Notes: generated by a model not told the origin, from the letters alone. Shown: positions 36,323 through 46,523, counted from the first letter of the stretch. The stretch is 64,000 bases of DNA from JBMDXK01 sp048594375 (GCA_048594375.1 JBMDXK010000001.1:52687-116686), one strand, 5' to 3'. A program made the numbers and translations.

Positions 36323-37075
36323 GTGCTGAACATGTCTGAAAAAAATACACGCCGCACGCTTTTGCTCACTGGTGCCTCTCGCGGCATTGGTCATGCTACC
36401 GTTAAACGCTTTTCAGCCGCGGGTTGGCGTGTGATAAGTTGCTCACGGCAACCTTTCCCTGAAAATTGTCCGTGGGAAGCAGGGCCAGAAGATCATATCC
36501 AGGTTGATCTCGCCAATCCTGAAAATACCCTTGAAGCTATTGAAGAAATCCAGCGCAGACTGGAAGGTGGAGAACTGCACGCTCTGGTCAACAATGCGGG
36601 CATTTCTCCCAAAGGCGAGAAAGGTTCGCGCCTGAGTACGATTGAAACCGAACTAAGCGCATGGCAACAAGTATTTCAGGTTAATTTTTTTGCGCCGATT
36701 ATGCTTGCCCGTGGATTAAAAAACGAGTTGGCAAAAGCCAAAGGCGCCGTGGTGAATGTCACATCTATTGCCGGTTCGCGAGTGCATCCTTTTGCAGGTT
36801 CGGCCTACGCAACTTCTAAAGCGGCTCTAGCCGCATTAACCCGCGAAATGGCAAGTGATTTTGGGCCATTAAATGTACGTGTCAACGCCATTGCTCCCGG
36901 TGAGATTGATACATCCATTCTTTCGCCAGGCACAGATAAGATTGTTGAACAAATTCCGATGCAAAGGCTTGGCACACCGGATGAAGTCGCAAAAATCATC
37001 TATTTTCTTTGCTCGGATCAATCGTCCTATGTAAACGGTGCGGAAATCCACATCAATGGCGGCCAGCACGTTTAA
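36323..37075 (+). CDS. SDR-family NAD(P)-dependent oxidoreductase
   Basis: A short-chain dehydrogenase with TGASRGIGHATV (cofactor), NNAGIS, the catalytic Ser (TSIAGSR) and Y-x3-K (YATSK) motifs. The C-terminal end SYVNGAEIHINGGQHV is the usual SDR ending. Start GTG 36323 or ATG 36332. The substrate cannot be predicted. 34 bp after the alpha/beta hydrolase, so probably one transcript. Confidence 0.88.
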   Translation: MLNMSEKNTRRTLLLTGASRGIGHATVKRFSAAGWRVISCSRQPFPENCPWEAGPEDHIQVDLANPENTLEAIEEIQRRLEGGELHALVNNAGISPKGEKGSRLSTIETELSAWQQVFQVNFFAPIMLARGLKNELAKAKGAVVNVTSIAGSRVHPFAGSAYATSKAALAALTREMASDFGPLNVRVNAIAPGEIDTSILSPGTDKIVEQIPMQRLGTPDEVAKIIYFLCSDQSSYVNGAEIHINGGQHV

Positions 37076-37342
37076 AATAATTACATAAAATTTGTAGCAA
37101 TTTAAGCAAAAGTGTATATGGGATTTACTGCTTCGCGCTGCCCTGTGGACAGCGAAGCTAAAATTACGTAGAGAAAAAAACTTATAGTGGTTTCATGTAA
37201 AATTTTTAATTGAAATCATTTATGGGTGCCATCCATCACAAAAAGCGATGGCAATCATCACATCTGATCAATTGTTTTTTGCGTGGCTCAGGCGCATGGT
37301 AGGAAAAGAGGAATATCCTCCCATGCGAAGGAAATAGCCGTT
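37076..37342. other. Intergenic region with a hairpin
   Basis: 267 bp with no gene. GCTTCGC near 37132 and GCGAAGC near 37151 can pair across CTGCCCTGTGGACA. A partial match to the dispersed repeat (CTTATAGTGGTTTCATG near 37180) follows. EamA gene starts at 37343. Confidence 0.4.
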
Positions 37343-38296
37343 ATGACAGCGGTAGCAGGAAGTACTGCAACACTTAAAAAAACTGAAACACAACCGAAAA
37401 CACATTCAGGAACCTTTATTGCAGGGTTGATCGCGCTGGTTGTTTTGGGGTGGAGTACAAGCTGGATCGCCCTGCATTATCAAGTGGGTGTCGTTGCGCC
37501 AGAAATCTCGTTATTTTGGCGGTTTTTACTGGCTGGCTGTATTATGACGGTCATCTGTCTGGTGCGCAAAAAGTCCTTACGAGGCTTTAGTAAAAGCGAC
37601 CACCTGCTCATGGCGATTACCGGATTAACGCTCTTTTCTTTTAATTTTTTCTTCTTTTATACCGCAGGGCAATACTTGGTTTCCGGTTTGCTCTCAGTCG
37701 TGTTTGCGTTGGCTGCACCGGGCAATCTGATGATGCAATCGTTGATATTGCGTCAGCGTGTTGGTATAAAAACGGTGGTTGGCAGCTTTATGGGGTTAGG
37801 CGGTCTTATGCTGCTCTTTGCGCCAGAAATTGGCTCTGACGCATTGGGCAATGCTTCTTTTGCGGCACTCCTTACAGCTTGCATGGGAACCGTGGTCTTT
37901 TGCACCGGAAACTATGTTCTGGTGCGGGTACAGCAGCGCAATATTCCGCTGCTGCCTTCAATTGCCATTGGCATGTTTTATGGCTCATTTGCCTCTGCGG
38001 CATTGGGATTTGCTTTAGGGCATTCCTTCCAGATTGAATGGACAACGCCTTACATCATAAGTTTGATCTGGTCGGCTGTCGTATCTTCGGTATTGGCATT
38101 TTTGGGCTATATAACGCTCTTGCGGCTCATGGGTGCTGCCAAAACAGGTTATCTGACAGTGTTATTGCCTGTTTTTGCACTGCTTATTTCCAGTGTGGTA
38201 GAGTATTACGCATGGACGCCGTGGGCAATCGCCGGACTTATGCTGGTAGGGCTGGGCAATATTCTGGTATTGCACCGTAGGATCAGTCCTCACTAA
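37343..38296 (+). CDS. EamA/DMT-family transporter
   Basis: Ten hydrophobic segments in two EamA repeats: first half (FIAGLIALVVLGWSTSWIAL ... GGLMLLFAPEIG), second half (ALLTACMGTVVFCTGNYVLV ... GLMLVGLGNILVL). Family members export amino acids or metabolites; the cargo is unknown. The ATG at 37343 has AAGGA upstream, whereas the longer GTG start at 37283 lacks support. 317 residues. Confidence 0.87.
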   Translation: MTAVAGSTATLKKTETQPKTHSGTFIAGLIALVVLGWSTSWIALHYQVGVVAPEISLFWRFLLAGCIMTVICLVRKKSLRGFSKSDHLLMAITGLTLFSFNFFFFYTAGQYLVSGLLSVVFALAAPGNLMMQSLILRQRVGIKTVVGSFMGLGGLMLLFAPEIGSDALGNASFAALLTACMGTVVFCTGNYVLVRVQQRNIPLLPSIAIGMFYGSFASAALGFALGHSFQIEWTTPYIISLIWSAVVSSVLAFLGYITLLRLMGAAKTGYLTVLLPVFALLISSVVEYYAWTPWAIAGLMLVGLGNILVLHRRISPH

Positions 38297-38630
38297 TATG
38301 AAGAGAATGGCACCAGAAATGACCAGAGTTGCAACAAGAGACGCGAAAAGCGGAGTATCCCTTCGGTTGAGCGGCTCGTCGCCGCAAATCGCCCGTCATT
38401 GTGGTGTCCGGAGGATGTGATCTTTTTGTCCGGCTACTGTGTCAAAAAGGCTTGCAAATCCAACACATTGCCTGCGCCTTTTTTCCTTATAGCAAAACAA
38501 AGGACTTTACACCATTCCTCATCCAGATGAGCTTGGTGCAGCAAACAAATAAATACTCTGTTGTTGAATCGTTTTCTGGTGTAAGGGATAAGCCTGCTTG
38601 CGGCTTATCCGGCAAGAGATGGAAGGCACT
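38297..38630. other. Upstream region of the KamA-type gene
   Basis: 334 bp without a recognisable gene. It contains a perfect 9-bp hairpin (38586-38610) just before the ribosome-binding site. A plus-strand open frame (38401-38634) has no family features. Confidence 0.5.
38586..38610 (+). promoter_or_regulatory. Perfect 9-bp hairpin before the KamA-type gene
   Basis: GGATAAGCC (38586-38594) and GGCTTATCC (38602-38610) enclose a 7-nt loop. It lies 20 bp upstream of the GTG start and has no T-tract, so it may influence mRNA stability or initiation. Confidence 0.45.
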
Positions 38631-39734
38631 GTGAAACGTCCTGCAACGCTCGTCACTGTAGAGCAATTGCTCCAGCGTGATTTTATCAAGCGAGCCGATA
38701 CCTCAGCGCTAGAGGCTGTAGCGGCACGGTATTCGGTAGCGATTACTCCCCTTATGGCTGATATGATTGACGCCAGTAATGATCCTATTGCGCGGCAGTT
38801 TATCCCGCAACCGGAAGAATTGGAAACATTGCCACAAGAGCGTGTTGATCCTATCGGTGATGCAGCGCACAGCCCTGTTGCAGGGATTGTTCACCGCTAT
38901 CCTGACCGGGTTCTTTTAAAACTGGTGCATTCCTGTCCGGTCTATTGCCGGTTTTGCTTCCGGCGTGAAATGGTGGGGCCAAACGGCATTAAAACCATGT
39001 CACGCGAAGAGCGGGACGTTGCGCTGGACTATATCCGCGAACAGAAAGGCATCTGGGAAGTAGTGTTGACGGGGGGAGATCCGTTCATTGCTTCGCCGCG
39101 CCGTCTTGCTGAAATTATCAATGCACTTTCCTCTATGGAACATGTGAAAATTGTGCGTTTTCATACCCGAGTGCCGGTTGTCGCGCCGGAGCGCATAACG
39201 CCGACATTGATTGACGCCATTAAAGCGCCAAACCTTACCACCTTTGTGGTGCTGCACAGCAACCATGCCAACGAGATGACGTCTGAAGCAAAAACTGCTT
39301 GCGCCACATTGGTGGATGCAGGCATTCCGATGCTGAGCCAAAGCGTTTTATTACGCGGCATCAATGATACGCCCGAAGCATTGGGTCAGCTTATGCGCAC
39401 ACTGGTGGAAAACCGGATCAAGCCCTATTATCTGCACCATGGCGATCTGGCACCCGGTACATCCCATTTCCGCACGACGATTGCGGAGGGACAACAGCTG
39501 ATGCAGCATCTGCATGGTCGTTATTCAGGCCTTTGCCAGCCGCAGTATGTACTCGATATTCCCGGTGGGTATGGCAAATCACCCATTGGACCCCATTACA
39601 TACAGGCAGAAGGGCAGGGGGATGACGATATGCGTATTCGTGACTATAAGGGGCAAGTTCACCTTTATCCGCCGGTCTTAGATCCGGAGAACGACAGCCC
39701 CGCCCGTGAGGCCAGCACCGGCCGCGGTGAATAA
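38631..39734 (+). CDS. KamA-family radical SAM aminomutase (lysine 2,3-aminomutase/EpmB-like)
   Basis: A radical SAM enzyme with the [4Fe-4S] cysteines in CPVYCRFCF (Cys102, Cys106, Cys109) and PLP-binding features ([18 protein letters not shown]). 367 residues is near EpmB and shorter than clostridial KamA, so it more likely isomerises lysine for EF-P modification than for catabolism. Neither efp nor epmA is adjacent here. The GTG at 38631 follows GGAAGG; an earlier TTG lies within the hairpin loop. Its 3' end overlaps the bioZ 3' end by 57 bp on the opposite strand. Confidence 0.85.
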   Translation: MKRPATLVTVEQLLQRDFIKRADTSALEAVAARYSVAITPLMADMIDASNDPIARQFIPQPEELETLPQERVDPIGDAAHSPVAGIVHRYPDRVLLKLVHSCPVYCRFCFRREMVGPNGIKTMSREERDVALDYIREQKGIWEVVLTGGDPFIASPRRLAEIINALSSMEHVKIVRFHTRVPVVAPERITPTLIDAIKAPNLTTFVVLHSNHANEMTSEAKTACATLVDAGIPMLSQSVLLRGINDTPEALGQLMRTLVENRIKPYYLHHGDLAPGTSHFRTTIAEGQQLMQHLHGRYSGLCQPQYVLDIPGGYGKSPIGPHYIQAEGQGDDDMRIRDYKGQVHLYPPVLDPENDSPAREASTGRGE

Positions 39735-40667
39735 AAGTGTATCTCCCGCTTTAAATGGCCGCTCTTGATGCGCCAGCGACAGGGTAAGCGGAATGGTCGC
39801 TGCAGAGGAGTTTCCATACTCAGCAATTGAGCGCAGGATTTTATTTTCAGCAATCCCAAGATTGCGGGCAATGGTTTCAAAGATCCGGCTGTTAGCCTGA
39901 TGCGGAATGAAATAATCAATATCTTCTACACTTAATTCCGCTTGTTCCGCAGCATTCCGCGCACATTCCGCCATCATTCCGGTGGCCTGAACATAGAGTT
40001 CCCGCCCTTTGGGCATTGTCATAAGTGTCTCATTTAACAGCGTTTCTGTACTGAAAGGTGCATTGCTGCCACCTGTCGGAATATGCACCAGATGATAATA
40101 TGCGCCATTGCTGGCCATGTCTTGCCCAAGAATACCAGAGGAAATATCGACAGTTGGCGCAACCACAACCGCGCCCGCTGCATCCGCAAACAGCACACTG
40201 CTTGCCCGCTCAGCCGGATTAATGCGCCGCGAAAGAATATTTGCTGCAATCACCACCACTGCTTTCCCCCACAGACGCACATGGCTTTCGGCGGCAAGCA
40301 ACGCATAGATAAATCCGGCACAAGCCCCTGCCATATCAATGGCACCCGCGTGGGAAAGTCCGAGCTTATGTGCGACCAGCGGTGCGGAGGGCGGCAGCAG
40401 ATGATCGGGTGTTGAGGTGGCGAGCACTACAAGGCCAATGCTATCAGAGGCAATACCTGCCGACTGAATGGCGTGCCGTCCTGCCTGTGCTGCCAGATCG
40501 GTGAGCGTATCATCCGGCATTGCCCAGCGCCGTGCATGAATGCCCGTACGACGCGCAATCCAGCCATTCTCAAGGCCAAGCTGCGTTTCAATTTCTGCAT
40601 TCCATACAACGCGCTCTGGCACCGCATGGCCAAATCCGGTGAGGGTTGCGCCATAAAGCTGTCTCAT
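39678..40667 (-). CDS. bioZ: BioZ, beta-ketoacyl-ACP synthase III-like enzyme for the biotin precursor
   Basis: A KAS III-fold condensing enzyme with catalytic Cys116 (MAGACAGF), His256 (IPHQAN) and Asn286 (EYGNSSAA). It is last in bioD-bioA-bioZ, the arrangement in which BioZ makes a pimeloyl-ACP precursor from glutaryl-CoA and malonyl-ACP in alphaproteobacteria. The context separates it from FabH. Its start overlaps the bioA stop (ATGA). Confidence 0.9.
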   Translation of the reverse strand: MRQLYGATLTGFGHAVPERVVWNAEIETQLGLENGWIARRTGIHARRWAMPDDTLTDLAAQAGRHAIQSAGIASDSIGLVVLATSTPDHLLPPSAPLVAHKLGLSHAGAIDMAGACAGFIYALLAAESHVRLWGKAVVVIAANILSRRINPAERASSVLFADAAGAVVVAPTVDISSGILGQDMASNGAYYHLVHIPTGGSNAPFSTETLLNETLMTMPKGRELYVQATGMMAECARNAAEQAELSVEDIDYFIPHQANSRIFETIARNLGIAENKILRSIAEYGNSSAATIPLTLSLAHQERPFKAGDTLLFTAAGAGLTGGAVVLRI

Positions 40668-41917
40668 ACCAAGACCTCTGCCGCTTCATCAATAACGCTA
40701 TAGACATTCACCAGTTCTTCTCGCGTGATACAATAGGGGGGAAGCACATAAACCACATTGCCCAAAGGGCGCAGCAAAACATTGCGTTCAAGACAAAAGG
40801 CACGAAAGCGATTACTAATATCGGCAAGATAACCCTCGTCTTTCACCTTAAGATCAAGCGCACCAATGGTGCCTATGTTGCGGACATTGCTATAAAGCGG
40901 ATTGTTTTTACGCAGTTGAATGGCTTCATGCTGCCAGTGGGAAAGGTCAGCAATCCGTTGCATCACCGGCTCGGTACGCCAGATTTCTGTATTGGCAAAT
41001 CCTGCGGCGCACGCCAAAGGATTTGCAGTGTAAGAACTGGAATGGAAAAACATTTTTGCCTTGTCAGGGGCGTAGTGTGCATCATAAATTTCGGCAGTGG
41101 CAAGAGTCGCTGCCAAGGGAAGGGTGCCGCCTGTCAGCCCTTTTGATGTACACAGAATATCAGGCGTAATCCCCGCTTGATGGCACGCAAACAATGTGCC
41201 GGTGCGACCCCAGCCGGTCATCACTTCGTCCGCAATAAACAATACGCCATATTTTTCAGCAATTTCTCTGAGGTTTCGCAGTGTTTCTGGCGTATAAAAC
41301 AGCATTCCTCCTGAACCAAGCACCAGTGGCTCAACAATCAGGGCGGCACAATCTCCGTGGCGGGCATAAGTTTCAAACTGCTCAAGTGTAGTGTATTCCC
41401 GCCCTTCTTGCGGATAATCAATACGCCTCACATCGAACAACAGGGGTTCATAGGCCGTATTAAAAACTCCACGCGCTCCAATACTCATGGTGCCAATCGT
41501 ATCGCCGTGATAGCTGTGTTCCATCACCACAATGCGATCACGTGCTTCGCCACGATTGCGGAAATAGCCCAGTGCCATTTTAAGTGCTACTTCCACGCAA
41601 ACGGATCCGCTATCGGAATAAAACACATGCGATAGCCCCTTTGGGGCAAGGTCAAGCAAAGCATTGGCAAGCTGTTCTGCCGGCTCATGTGTAAAACCCG
41701 CAAAAATAAGCTGATCCAGCTTTTGTGCTGTATCAGTAATGGCTTGCATGATGGAAGGGTGGCGATGGCCGTGTGTATTTACCCACCAGGAAGAGATAGC
41801 ATCAAGAATTGGATCACCATCGGCGCGGTAAAGATAAGCCCCTTCGGTGCGAGCAATCGAAAGCATCTCCGGTTCAAGGCCATGTTGTGTAAAGGGATGC
41901 CAGACAGGAGAAGCCAT
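40664..41917 (-). CDS. bioA: Adenosylmethionine-8-amino-7-oxononanoate aminotransferase
   Basis: A class III PLP aminotransferase that makes 7,8-diaminopelargonate using S-adenosylmethionine. The N-terminal [17 protein letters not shown], the [18 protein letters not shown] segment, [24 protein letters not shown] and the Lys-bearing TSKGLTGG are typical BioA motifs. 417 residues. GGAG precedes the ATG. It lies between bioD (3 bp upstream) and bioZ (4-bp overlap), a tight operon. Confidence 0.96.
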   Translation of the reverse strand: MASPVWHPFTQHGLEPEMLSIARTEGAYLYRADGDPILDAISSWWVNTHGHRHPSIMQAITDTAQKLDQLIFAGFTHEPAEQLANALLDLAPKGLSHVFYSDSGSVCVEVALKMALGYFRNRGEARDRIVVMEHSYHGDTIGTMSIGARGVFNTAYEPLLFDVRRIDYPQEGREYTTLEQFETYARHGDCAALIVEPLVLGSGGMLFYTPETLRNLREIAEKYGVLFIADEVMTGWGRTGTLFACHQAGITPDILCTSKGLTGGTLPLAATLATAEIYDAHYAPDKAKMFFHSSSYTANPLACAAGFANTEIWRTEPVMQRIADLSHWQHEAIQLRKNNPLYSNVRNIGTIGALDLKVKDEGYLADISNRFRAFCLERNVLLRPLGNVVYVLPPYCITREELVNVYSVIDEAAEVLV

Positions 41918-41920
41918 ACA

Positions 41921-42559
41921 TCACGCTCCGTTCTGAAAATCTGCGAGTGAGAAATTTTCAGCAAAAGCAAGAGCCAGTGTCGCAGGATTGAGATCTTGCA
42001 AAAAAGGCAAACATCCCAAAATTTTTATCGCGCCAAGTTCCGCAATAATCTCTTCTGTAGGGCTGTTTTTGGCGCCAATAAACGCAATACCCAGTACGGG
42101 AATGTTCCGACTTCGCAGGACTTGGAGCGAAAGCAAGGTGTGATTGATGGTGCCAAGGGTAGTGCGGGCACAAAGAATTACAGGTGCTTGCCAGCGAGCA
42201 AATGCATCCGCATACACGTTATGACGGTTAAGTGGCACCATAATCCCGCCCGCACCTTCCACCACAAGGCATTCTGCAAGAAAAGGTAGAGCAAGTTCTT
42301 CAAGTTCAATTGTCAGCCCTTCTTGCGCGGCAGCGAGATGCGGCGAAGCAGGAAGGGCAAGCTTATAGGCTTCTGGTATAATGCGGTTGACAGGAATTTG
42401 ACCAAGACGCGCAACGCATTGGCTATCGGTCTCGTTTTCCAGCCCGGCCTGTACAGGTTTCCAGTAAAAGGCTTCAAGCGCATGGGTGAGAGCGGCTGCA
42501 AAAACCGTCTTACCAATACCTGTATCTGTGCCTGTAACGATGAATGTACGCGAAGGCAT
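41921..42559 (-). CDS. bioD: ATP-dependent dethiobiotin synthetase
   Basis: Closes the ureido ring of dethiobiotin with CO2 and ATP. The P-loop GTDTGIGKT is at residues 10-18, the KPVQAG segment near 35, and [10 protein letters not shown] near 110. The ATG at 42559 gives the standard N-terminus ([14 protein letters not shown]), though its ribosome-binding site is weak; ATG 42583 is an alternative. First gene of bioD-bioA-bioZ. No BioR-type palindrome was seen upstream. Confidence 0.95.
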   Translation of the reverse strand: MPSRTFIVTGTDTGIGKTVFAAALTHALEAFYWKPVQAGLENETDSQCVARLGQIPVNRIIPEAYKLALPASPHLAAAQEGLTIELEELALPFLAECLVVEGAGGIMVPLNRHNVYADAFARWQAPVILCARTTLGTINHTLLSLQVLRSRNIPVLGIAFIGAKNSPTEEIIAELGAIKILGCLPFLQDLNPATLALAFAENFSLADFQNGA

Positions 42560-42757
42560 GAAATATGAAACGCCTGTAAGCATGATAAAAAAGAAATCCG
42601 CATGTGTTCTATACGCTTTAAAAGGATTGTTCAAGCAAGGAAGAAAGCGCTGATTTTTTCGCTCATAATGAGAAAGGCGACTTTTACGGCGCATTAGGAC
42701 TTTTTATTTTCTGCTGCCTGTGGCAAATACCTGTTACTTGCTTTTTGGTTTATCGAA

Positions 42758-43336
42758 ATGCGTTTAATTGTTCAGCTTCTGTTTGTTGCCGCACTTGCCC
42801 TCGCTATCGGGCTTGGGAGCGTGTATTATGCTACCCATGCACAGCTATCTTTTATAACTGTGAAAAACGGTTCATGGTACGCTTATCCAAATATCGGCAA
42901 ACCGGACATTGATGCCTATACGCTGGCATATCTGTCCATTTCTGGTGAAATACCGCTGGCAGTAGTGGATGGGATTGCTTTTCAATCTACCACAGACGAT
43001 ACGGGCCGCACGCTGGATGCGCGGTGCGATTACCTCATAACTGGAAATCTTGACGCGGTTCCTGTGTGGACATTAAGCCTCACCGATACACAGGGGCGTG
43101 ATATTTTCAATCCAGCGCGGCGCTATGCTTTTACTTCTCAAGAAATTTTGCGCTCAGCAAACGGTGAAATAAGGGCGTTAGTAAGTGCCTCACCCAAAGG
43201 AAAAGATTGGTTACCTGCACCAGACAAGGGCGCGTTCACACTGCATTTACGGTTTTATGATGTAGCCATCAACGCATTTGCAGAAAACCGGAGCAGAACC
43301 CCACTTCCGCGTATTGAGCGGAGATCATGCGAATGA
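42758..43336 (+). CDS. DUF1214 domain membrane-anchored protein
   Basis: One N-terminal membrane helix (residues ~1-24) then a DUF1214-like domain (WYAYPNIGKPDIDAYTLAYLS, LDARCDYLITGNLDAVPVWTLSL). It overlaps the next gene, DUF1254-like, by 10 bp. The two are a recurrent pair in Hyphomicrobiales; together the domains make up a single longer protein in other bacteria. Function is not established. Confidence 0.83.
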   Translation: MRLIVQLLFVAALALAIGLGSVYYATHAQLSFITVKNGSWYAYPNIGKPDIDAYTLAYLSISGEIPLAVVDGIAFQSTTDDTGRTLDARCDYLITGNLDAVPVWTLSLTDTQGRDIFNPARRYAFTSQEILRSANGEIRALVSASPKGKDWLPAPDKGAFTLHLRFYDVAINAFAENRSRTPLPRIERRSCE

Positions 43337-43869
43337 TGCGTATAGTGTTTCTTCTGCTTTTAAGTTTATCTCTTGGAGGGATTGCACATATTGGAGCGTT
43401 GATGTTACTTCCTGTGCTGGCGCCTCAAAGTGCTTATGGCCGCATAGAAAAACATCTTCCTGCAAACAGATTTGCCTCTTTAGGAACTCAACAGCGGCAT
43501 TTACCGAAGCTGGATCCAGCTTTTGAATACCGTTTTTGCAAATTTGATTTGCGCGATGGACCTCTTTATATCAATGCATCGATGGATGAAAATTATTTCA
43601 CGCTTGCTTTTCATGCCCATGATGGGGGAGTGTTTTATGCTTTGAACCAGCGTTCATCCGTAAGCGGGAAAATGGATATTTTTCTGTATGGACCAAACAA
43701 TTTAGCGCCGGATAGAGAAACACTTCCTGCCTCAACGATAGTACTTGCCGCTCCTACACATGTAGGACTTATTGTTGCAAAGGCATTCGTAGGTACAGAA
43801 AGCCAGCGATTACAAATGCGCCACACTGTAGAGCTGGCATATTGTGGACAGGATGAAAAAGCATTCTAA
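43327..43869 (+). CDS. DUF1254-like membrane-anchored protein
   Basis: N-terminal membrane helix (residues ~4-30), then a domain of about 150 residues with RFCKFDLRDGPLYINASMDENYFTLAFH and LPASTIVLAAPTHVGLIVAKAF. Partner of the DUF1214 protein upstream (10-bp overlap). Likely both face the periplasm. Function unknown. Confidence 0.8.
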   Translation: MRMMRIVFLLLLSLSLGGIAHIGALMLLPVLAPQSAYGRIEKHLPANRFASLGTQQRHLPKLDPAFEYRFCKFDLRDGPLYINASMDENYFTLAFHAHDGGVFYALNQRSSVSGKMDIFLYGPNNLAPDRETLPASTIVLAAPTHVGLIVAKAFVGTESQRLQMRHTVELAYCGQDEKAF

Positions 43870-43885
43870 TAAGTAAATTAGAGAA

Positions 43886-43930
43886 TGTTATAAGCGAGTT
43901 TCACTAAAATAATCATTTTATATGATTTTG
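43886..43930 (+). repeat. Partial copy E of the dispersed AT-rich repeat
   Basis: It shares the 16-mer ATAATCATTTTATATG with copy B at 49247-49261 and a TTATAAGCGAGTTTCACT block resembling the TTATAGCG block. Shorter than other copies. Confidence 0.4.
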
Positions 43931-43949
43931 GCTATTCATTATGAAAAAT

Positions 43950-43982
43950 AAAAAACGTGCAGAAGAATAAACTTCCGCACGT
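43950..43982 (-). terminator. Terminator of the holin-like/DUF883 operon
   Basis: ACGTGCAGAAG (43955-43965) and CTTCCGCACGT (43972-43982) pair with one A-C mismatch and a 6-nt loop. On the minus strand it is followed by TTTTTATTTTT. Confidence 0.75.
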
Positions 43983-44005
43983 CAAATGCTATGAGCAGTA
44001 TTAGG

Positions 44006-44464
44006 TCAGGATTTTATTTTTCTACCAGAGACAAAACCGGCAATCATTACTAAAAGAGCAATGTGTTTAGGGTTTACATTCTTCAACACAGGCAAACTGG
44101 CCAAAAGTGCCAATTGTGATGGTTGAAACCCTTTTGTAGAAATATCATCAACAAGACGTGTTAAAAAAGCATCTTGTCCAAGTGCAGAAGAAGGCTTTAC
44201 TTTTTTCTGGCTTTGTTCGTTGGAAATAGCAAGAAAACTCACAAGCAGCATCACAACAATCAAATAGATACCGCCTACAATTAATGCTGTTTCTGCTGCA
44301 TTAAAGAAATCAAGCAGATAAATAAACCCGCTCGCAGTGAAAAAACCCAGCGCAATCAAGGCTGAAAATCCGATAGCAACCTGGAGGGCAGCATTACGAA
44401 GGCACGATTGATAGCGTGCCTTCATGTTTCCCATCAGGCTTGAAAATAAGCCTTGCATCATCAC
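44006..44464 (-). CDS. Phage-holin-like (holin superfamily III) membrane protein
   Basis: A 152-residue protein with two close transmembrane segments (LQVAIGFSALIALGFFTASGFIYLL; ALIVGGIYLIVVMLLVSFLAI) and a hydrophilic tail ending in a short hydrophobic stretch. Such proteins are commonly encoded next to DUF883/YqjD genes, as here (stop of DUF883 gene 2 bp upstream). Probably stress or envelope-associated, not lytic. Function inferred only. Confidence 0.75.
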   Translation of the reverse strand: MMMQGLFSSLMGNMKARYQSCLRNAALQVAIGFSALIALGFFTASGFIYLLDFFNAAETALIVGGIYLIVVMLLVSFLAISNEQSQKKVKPSSALGQDAFLTRLVDDISTKGFQPSQLALLASLPVLKNVNPKHIALLVMIAGFVSGRKIKS

Positions 44465-44465
44465 C

Positions 44466-44789
44466 TCAACGTGAATTGCGTGTTAACATGCCCAGAATGA
44501 GGCCGATACCACCTGCAATCAGTACAGAATTCCAAGGATTTTTCTCAATACGGGCTTCGAGTTCTGCACCAGTTGATTTAACGGCATCCGCCGCCTGATG
44601 GGCAAGGCGTGTTGCTGTGGAAGTAGCATCATCTGCCGCGTCTTTTACCTGCGCTGAGGCCTCATTCGCCCGTGATTTTATAAAATCAGTCACGGTAGAG
44701 CTGAGATGAGACAAATCTTGACGCAAAGATGTCAGCTGGTCATTAAATTCTGCAGTTTCTTGTGCATCAGGCACGATACGAGGAGCCAT
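44466..44789 (-). CDS. DUF883 (ElaB/YqjD) family protein
   Basis: A long amphipathic, Ala-rich helix (residues ~10-80: SSTVTDFIKSRANEASAQVKDAADDA) followed by a C-terminal membrane anchor (NPWNSVLIAGGIGLILGMLTRNSR), the tail-anchored form typical of ElaB/YqjD. YqjD binds ribosomes in E. coli stationary phase. ATG at 44789 has AGGGAA upstream. It forms an operon with the holin-like gene. Confidence 0.83.
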   Translation of the reverse strand: MAPRIVPDAQETAEFNDQLTSLRQDLSHLSSTVTDFIKSRANEASAQVKDAADDATSTATRLAHQAADAVKSTGAELEARIEKNPWNSVLIAGGIGLILGMLTRNSR

Positions 44790-44910
44790 AACCAATTTCC
44801 CTTTTTTCATCTTTTATTGTTGAATAATACCAGTAAAATACCGCAGATATGGTATTTCGCGTTATTTCTTATAAACCCTGCCGAATATTTTTTTATTAAT
44901 TTCGGAAGAG

Positions 44911-44942
44911 AAACCAGATTAACCTTCTGACCAATCTGGTTT
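44911..44942 (-). terminator. Possible terminator of the CsbD gene
   Basis: AAACCAGATT (44911-44920... ends) and AATCTGGTTT (44933-44942) form a 10-bp stem with 12-nt loop just after the csbD stop. The T-tract on the minus strand is weak. Confidence 0.45.
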
Positions 44943-44962
44943 GGTATAAAACATGAATAAGA

Positions 44963-45166
44963 TTAATGTTTTATTGAATTTCTGAAGGTATCGATTTCTT
45001 TCTGCGCTTGATCTTTTGTATAGCCATAATGGGCTTGCAGGCGACCGGAAAGTTCGGTTTCTTTTCCTTTAATCACATCAAGATCATCATTGGTCAGTTT
45101 TCCCCACTGCTGTTGAACCTGACCCTTAAATTTTTCCCAGTTACCTTCAATACGATCCCAATTCAT
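44963..45166 (-). CDS. CsbD-family stress protein
   Basis: A 67-residue acidic/helical protein with the family start MNWDRIEGNWEKFKGQVQQQWGKLTNDDLDVIKGKETELSGRLQ. CsbD-like genes belong to general stress regulons in many bacteria; the biochemical function is unknown. AAAAGG lies before the ATG. It sits with DUF883 and holin-like genes, suggesting a stress cluster. Confidence 0.93.
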   Translation of the reverse strand: MNWDRIEGNWEKFKGQVQQQWGKLTNDDLDVIKGKETELSGRLQAHYGYTKDQAQKEIDTFRNSIKH

Positions 45167-45383
45167 TATGATTTCCTTTTCTCAGTGTATTGCAAAGTAA
45201 GGCACCCTTTAAATGAATCAATTCATGGGGTGAATCTTTGTCATAAAATAAAGACCGATAGCGTAATTGCGCTGTTATTTCTGACGCTTGCGCTATCGGA
45301 TACAGCTTTATAACGTAGCAGATACCAGGCAAGTTCCATCTTTGATAAGAAATATCTTTTATTTGTGAGAATACAAGCAAGCC

Positions 45384-46523
45384 TCAACGTTCTGATTGAC
45401 GGAGTAAGGTTTTAATGCCTGATGCAGATGCTGTGGTTAGAGGTAAGGGGTATCGGCTACCTGCTCCGGCATGAAGCATATGAGGTTGATGCGAAAATCC
45501 GGGAGCATCGTTGGATACAGCGCTGACAATGCGTCGTGCAGACCGGCGGGATGTTTCCTGAAAAATACCCGTAAGCATGGATTGAATACAAGCGCCGTCT
45601 TTTGCACCGGCAGCCACCACAAACCGTAAAACATGCGCTGTTTGCTGTTCATCAAGTCCTACCGCCAGCAATGCCAATGCCAGCAGTTCGCCGGTTTCAT
45701 CATCGGTAATCATATGGGTGCTTTCAGGGGATAGCCTTAACATTCGTGCCAAAGCGTGGCGCAAGCCTACAATATCTTTCCTGAGCATCGCAGTATAAAG
45801 AAGAGGATATGTTTCTTGCGGAATAGGGAGTTCAGGAGGTCCGGCTTCCGCGCCGATTGCTGTGCGCAAATAAGAACGCTCTTCTGCTTGCGCATAAGAA
45901 TATAGCCCCGCAAGCCAGAGTGCAGGAATATCTTTACGCTGTAGAAGCAGGCCAGATTCTACATCGCCGCGATGTATCCGCTGAATGATGATGCGGATAG
46001 CTTCTGCATCAAACGGTGCATTAAGATTGCCTATTAAGGCCAGAACGACTTTTTCGTTAGGGTGCTGTACCAGTAAGCGTACAAGGGTAAGATCAAGGTC
46101 CTGCCGCTCGGCTATAGCACAGGCATGACGGACTTTGCCTTCCATACAAATCTGCTGCAATTCTGCATGTGTAAAATGGCAGGAGCGTCTAATCACTTCG
46201 TCTGAAACCACAGGATTTGCATCCAGCAACAAGCGCTCCAGAACAGGTGTCGGAGCATAGTGGTAAGGAGAAAGACGGGTTGCAAGCAAGTGCCGCGTAG
46301 AGCTGTCAACGTGCTCGATCAATGCCAGACAAAGATCTGAAAAACGCTCTATTTCTGAATGTGTTGGCCTGTGTTCATGGCGCAAGAACTGCTCAAGCGC
46401 CACACGCAAAAATGTGGAGCGGGCGTCATGCCCACCCTCATCGGCCAAGCGTTCAATACTCTCAATACGCGAAAACATAACTTTGGAACGTCCATGCCAA
46501 GAGGCAAAATAATCAACCACCAT
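45384..46523 (-). CDS. DUF2336 domain-containing protein
   Basis: A 379-residue helical-repeat protein. Segments DLCLALIEHVDSSTRHLLATRLS, APTPVLERLLLDANPVVSDEVIRRS and LVRLLVQHPNEKVVLALIGNLNAPF match the DUF2336 pattern of HEAT-like repeats seen only in alphaproteobacteria. Soluble, no signal peptide. Function unknown. Divergent from the small genes at 46641 and 46826. Confidence 0.85.
   Translation of the reverse strand: MVVDYFASWHGRSKVMFSRIESIERLADEGGHDARSTFLRVALEQFLRHEHRPTHSEIERFSDLCLALIEHVDSSTRHLLATRLSPYHYAPTPVLERLLLDANPVVSDEVIRRSCHFTHAELQQICMEGKVRHACAIAERQDLDLTLVRLLVQHPNEKVVLALIGNLNAPFDAEAIRIIIQRIHRGDVESGLLLQRKDIPALWLAGLYSYAQAEERSYLRTAIGAEAGPPELPIPQETYPLLYTAMLRKDIVGLRHALARMLRLSPESTHMITDDETGELLALALLAVGLDEQQTAHVLRFVVAAGAKDGACIQSMLTGIFQETSRRSARRIVSAVSNDAPGFSHQPHMLHAGAGSRYPLPLTTASASGIKTLLRQSER

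Noticed and set aside
38401..38634. Plus-strand 77-codon frame upstream of the KamA-type gene
   Set aside because: No family features and it contains the hairpin and ribosome-binding site of the real gene.
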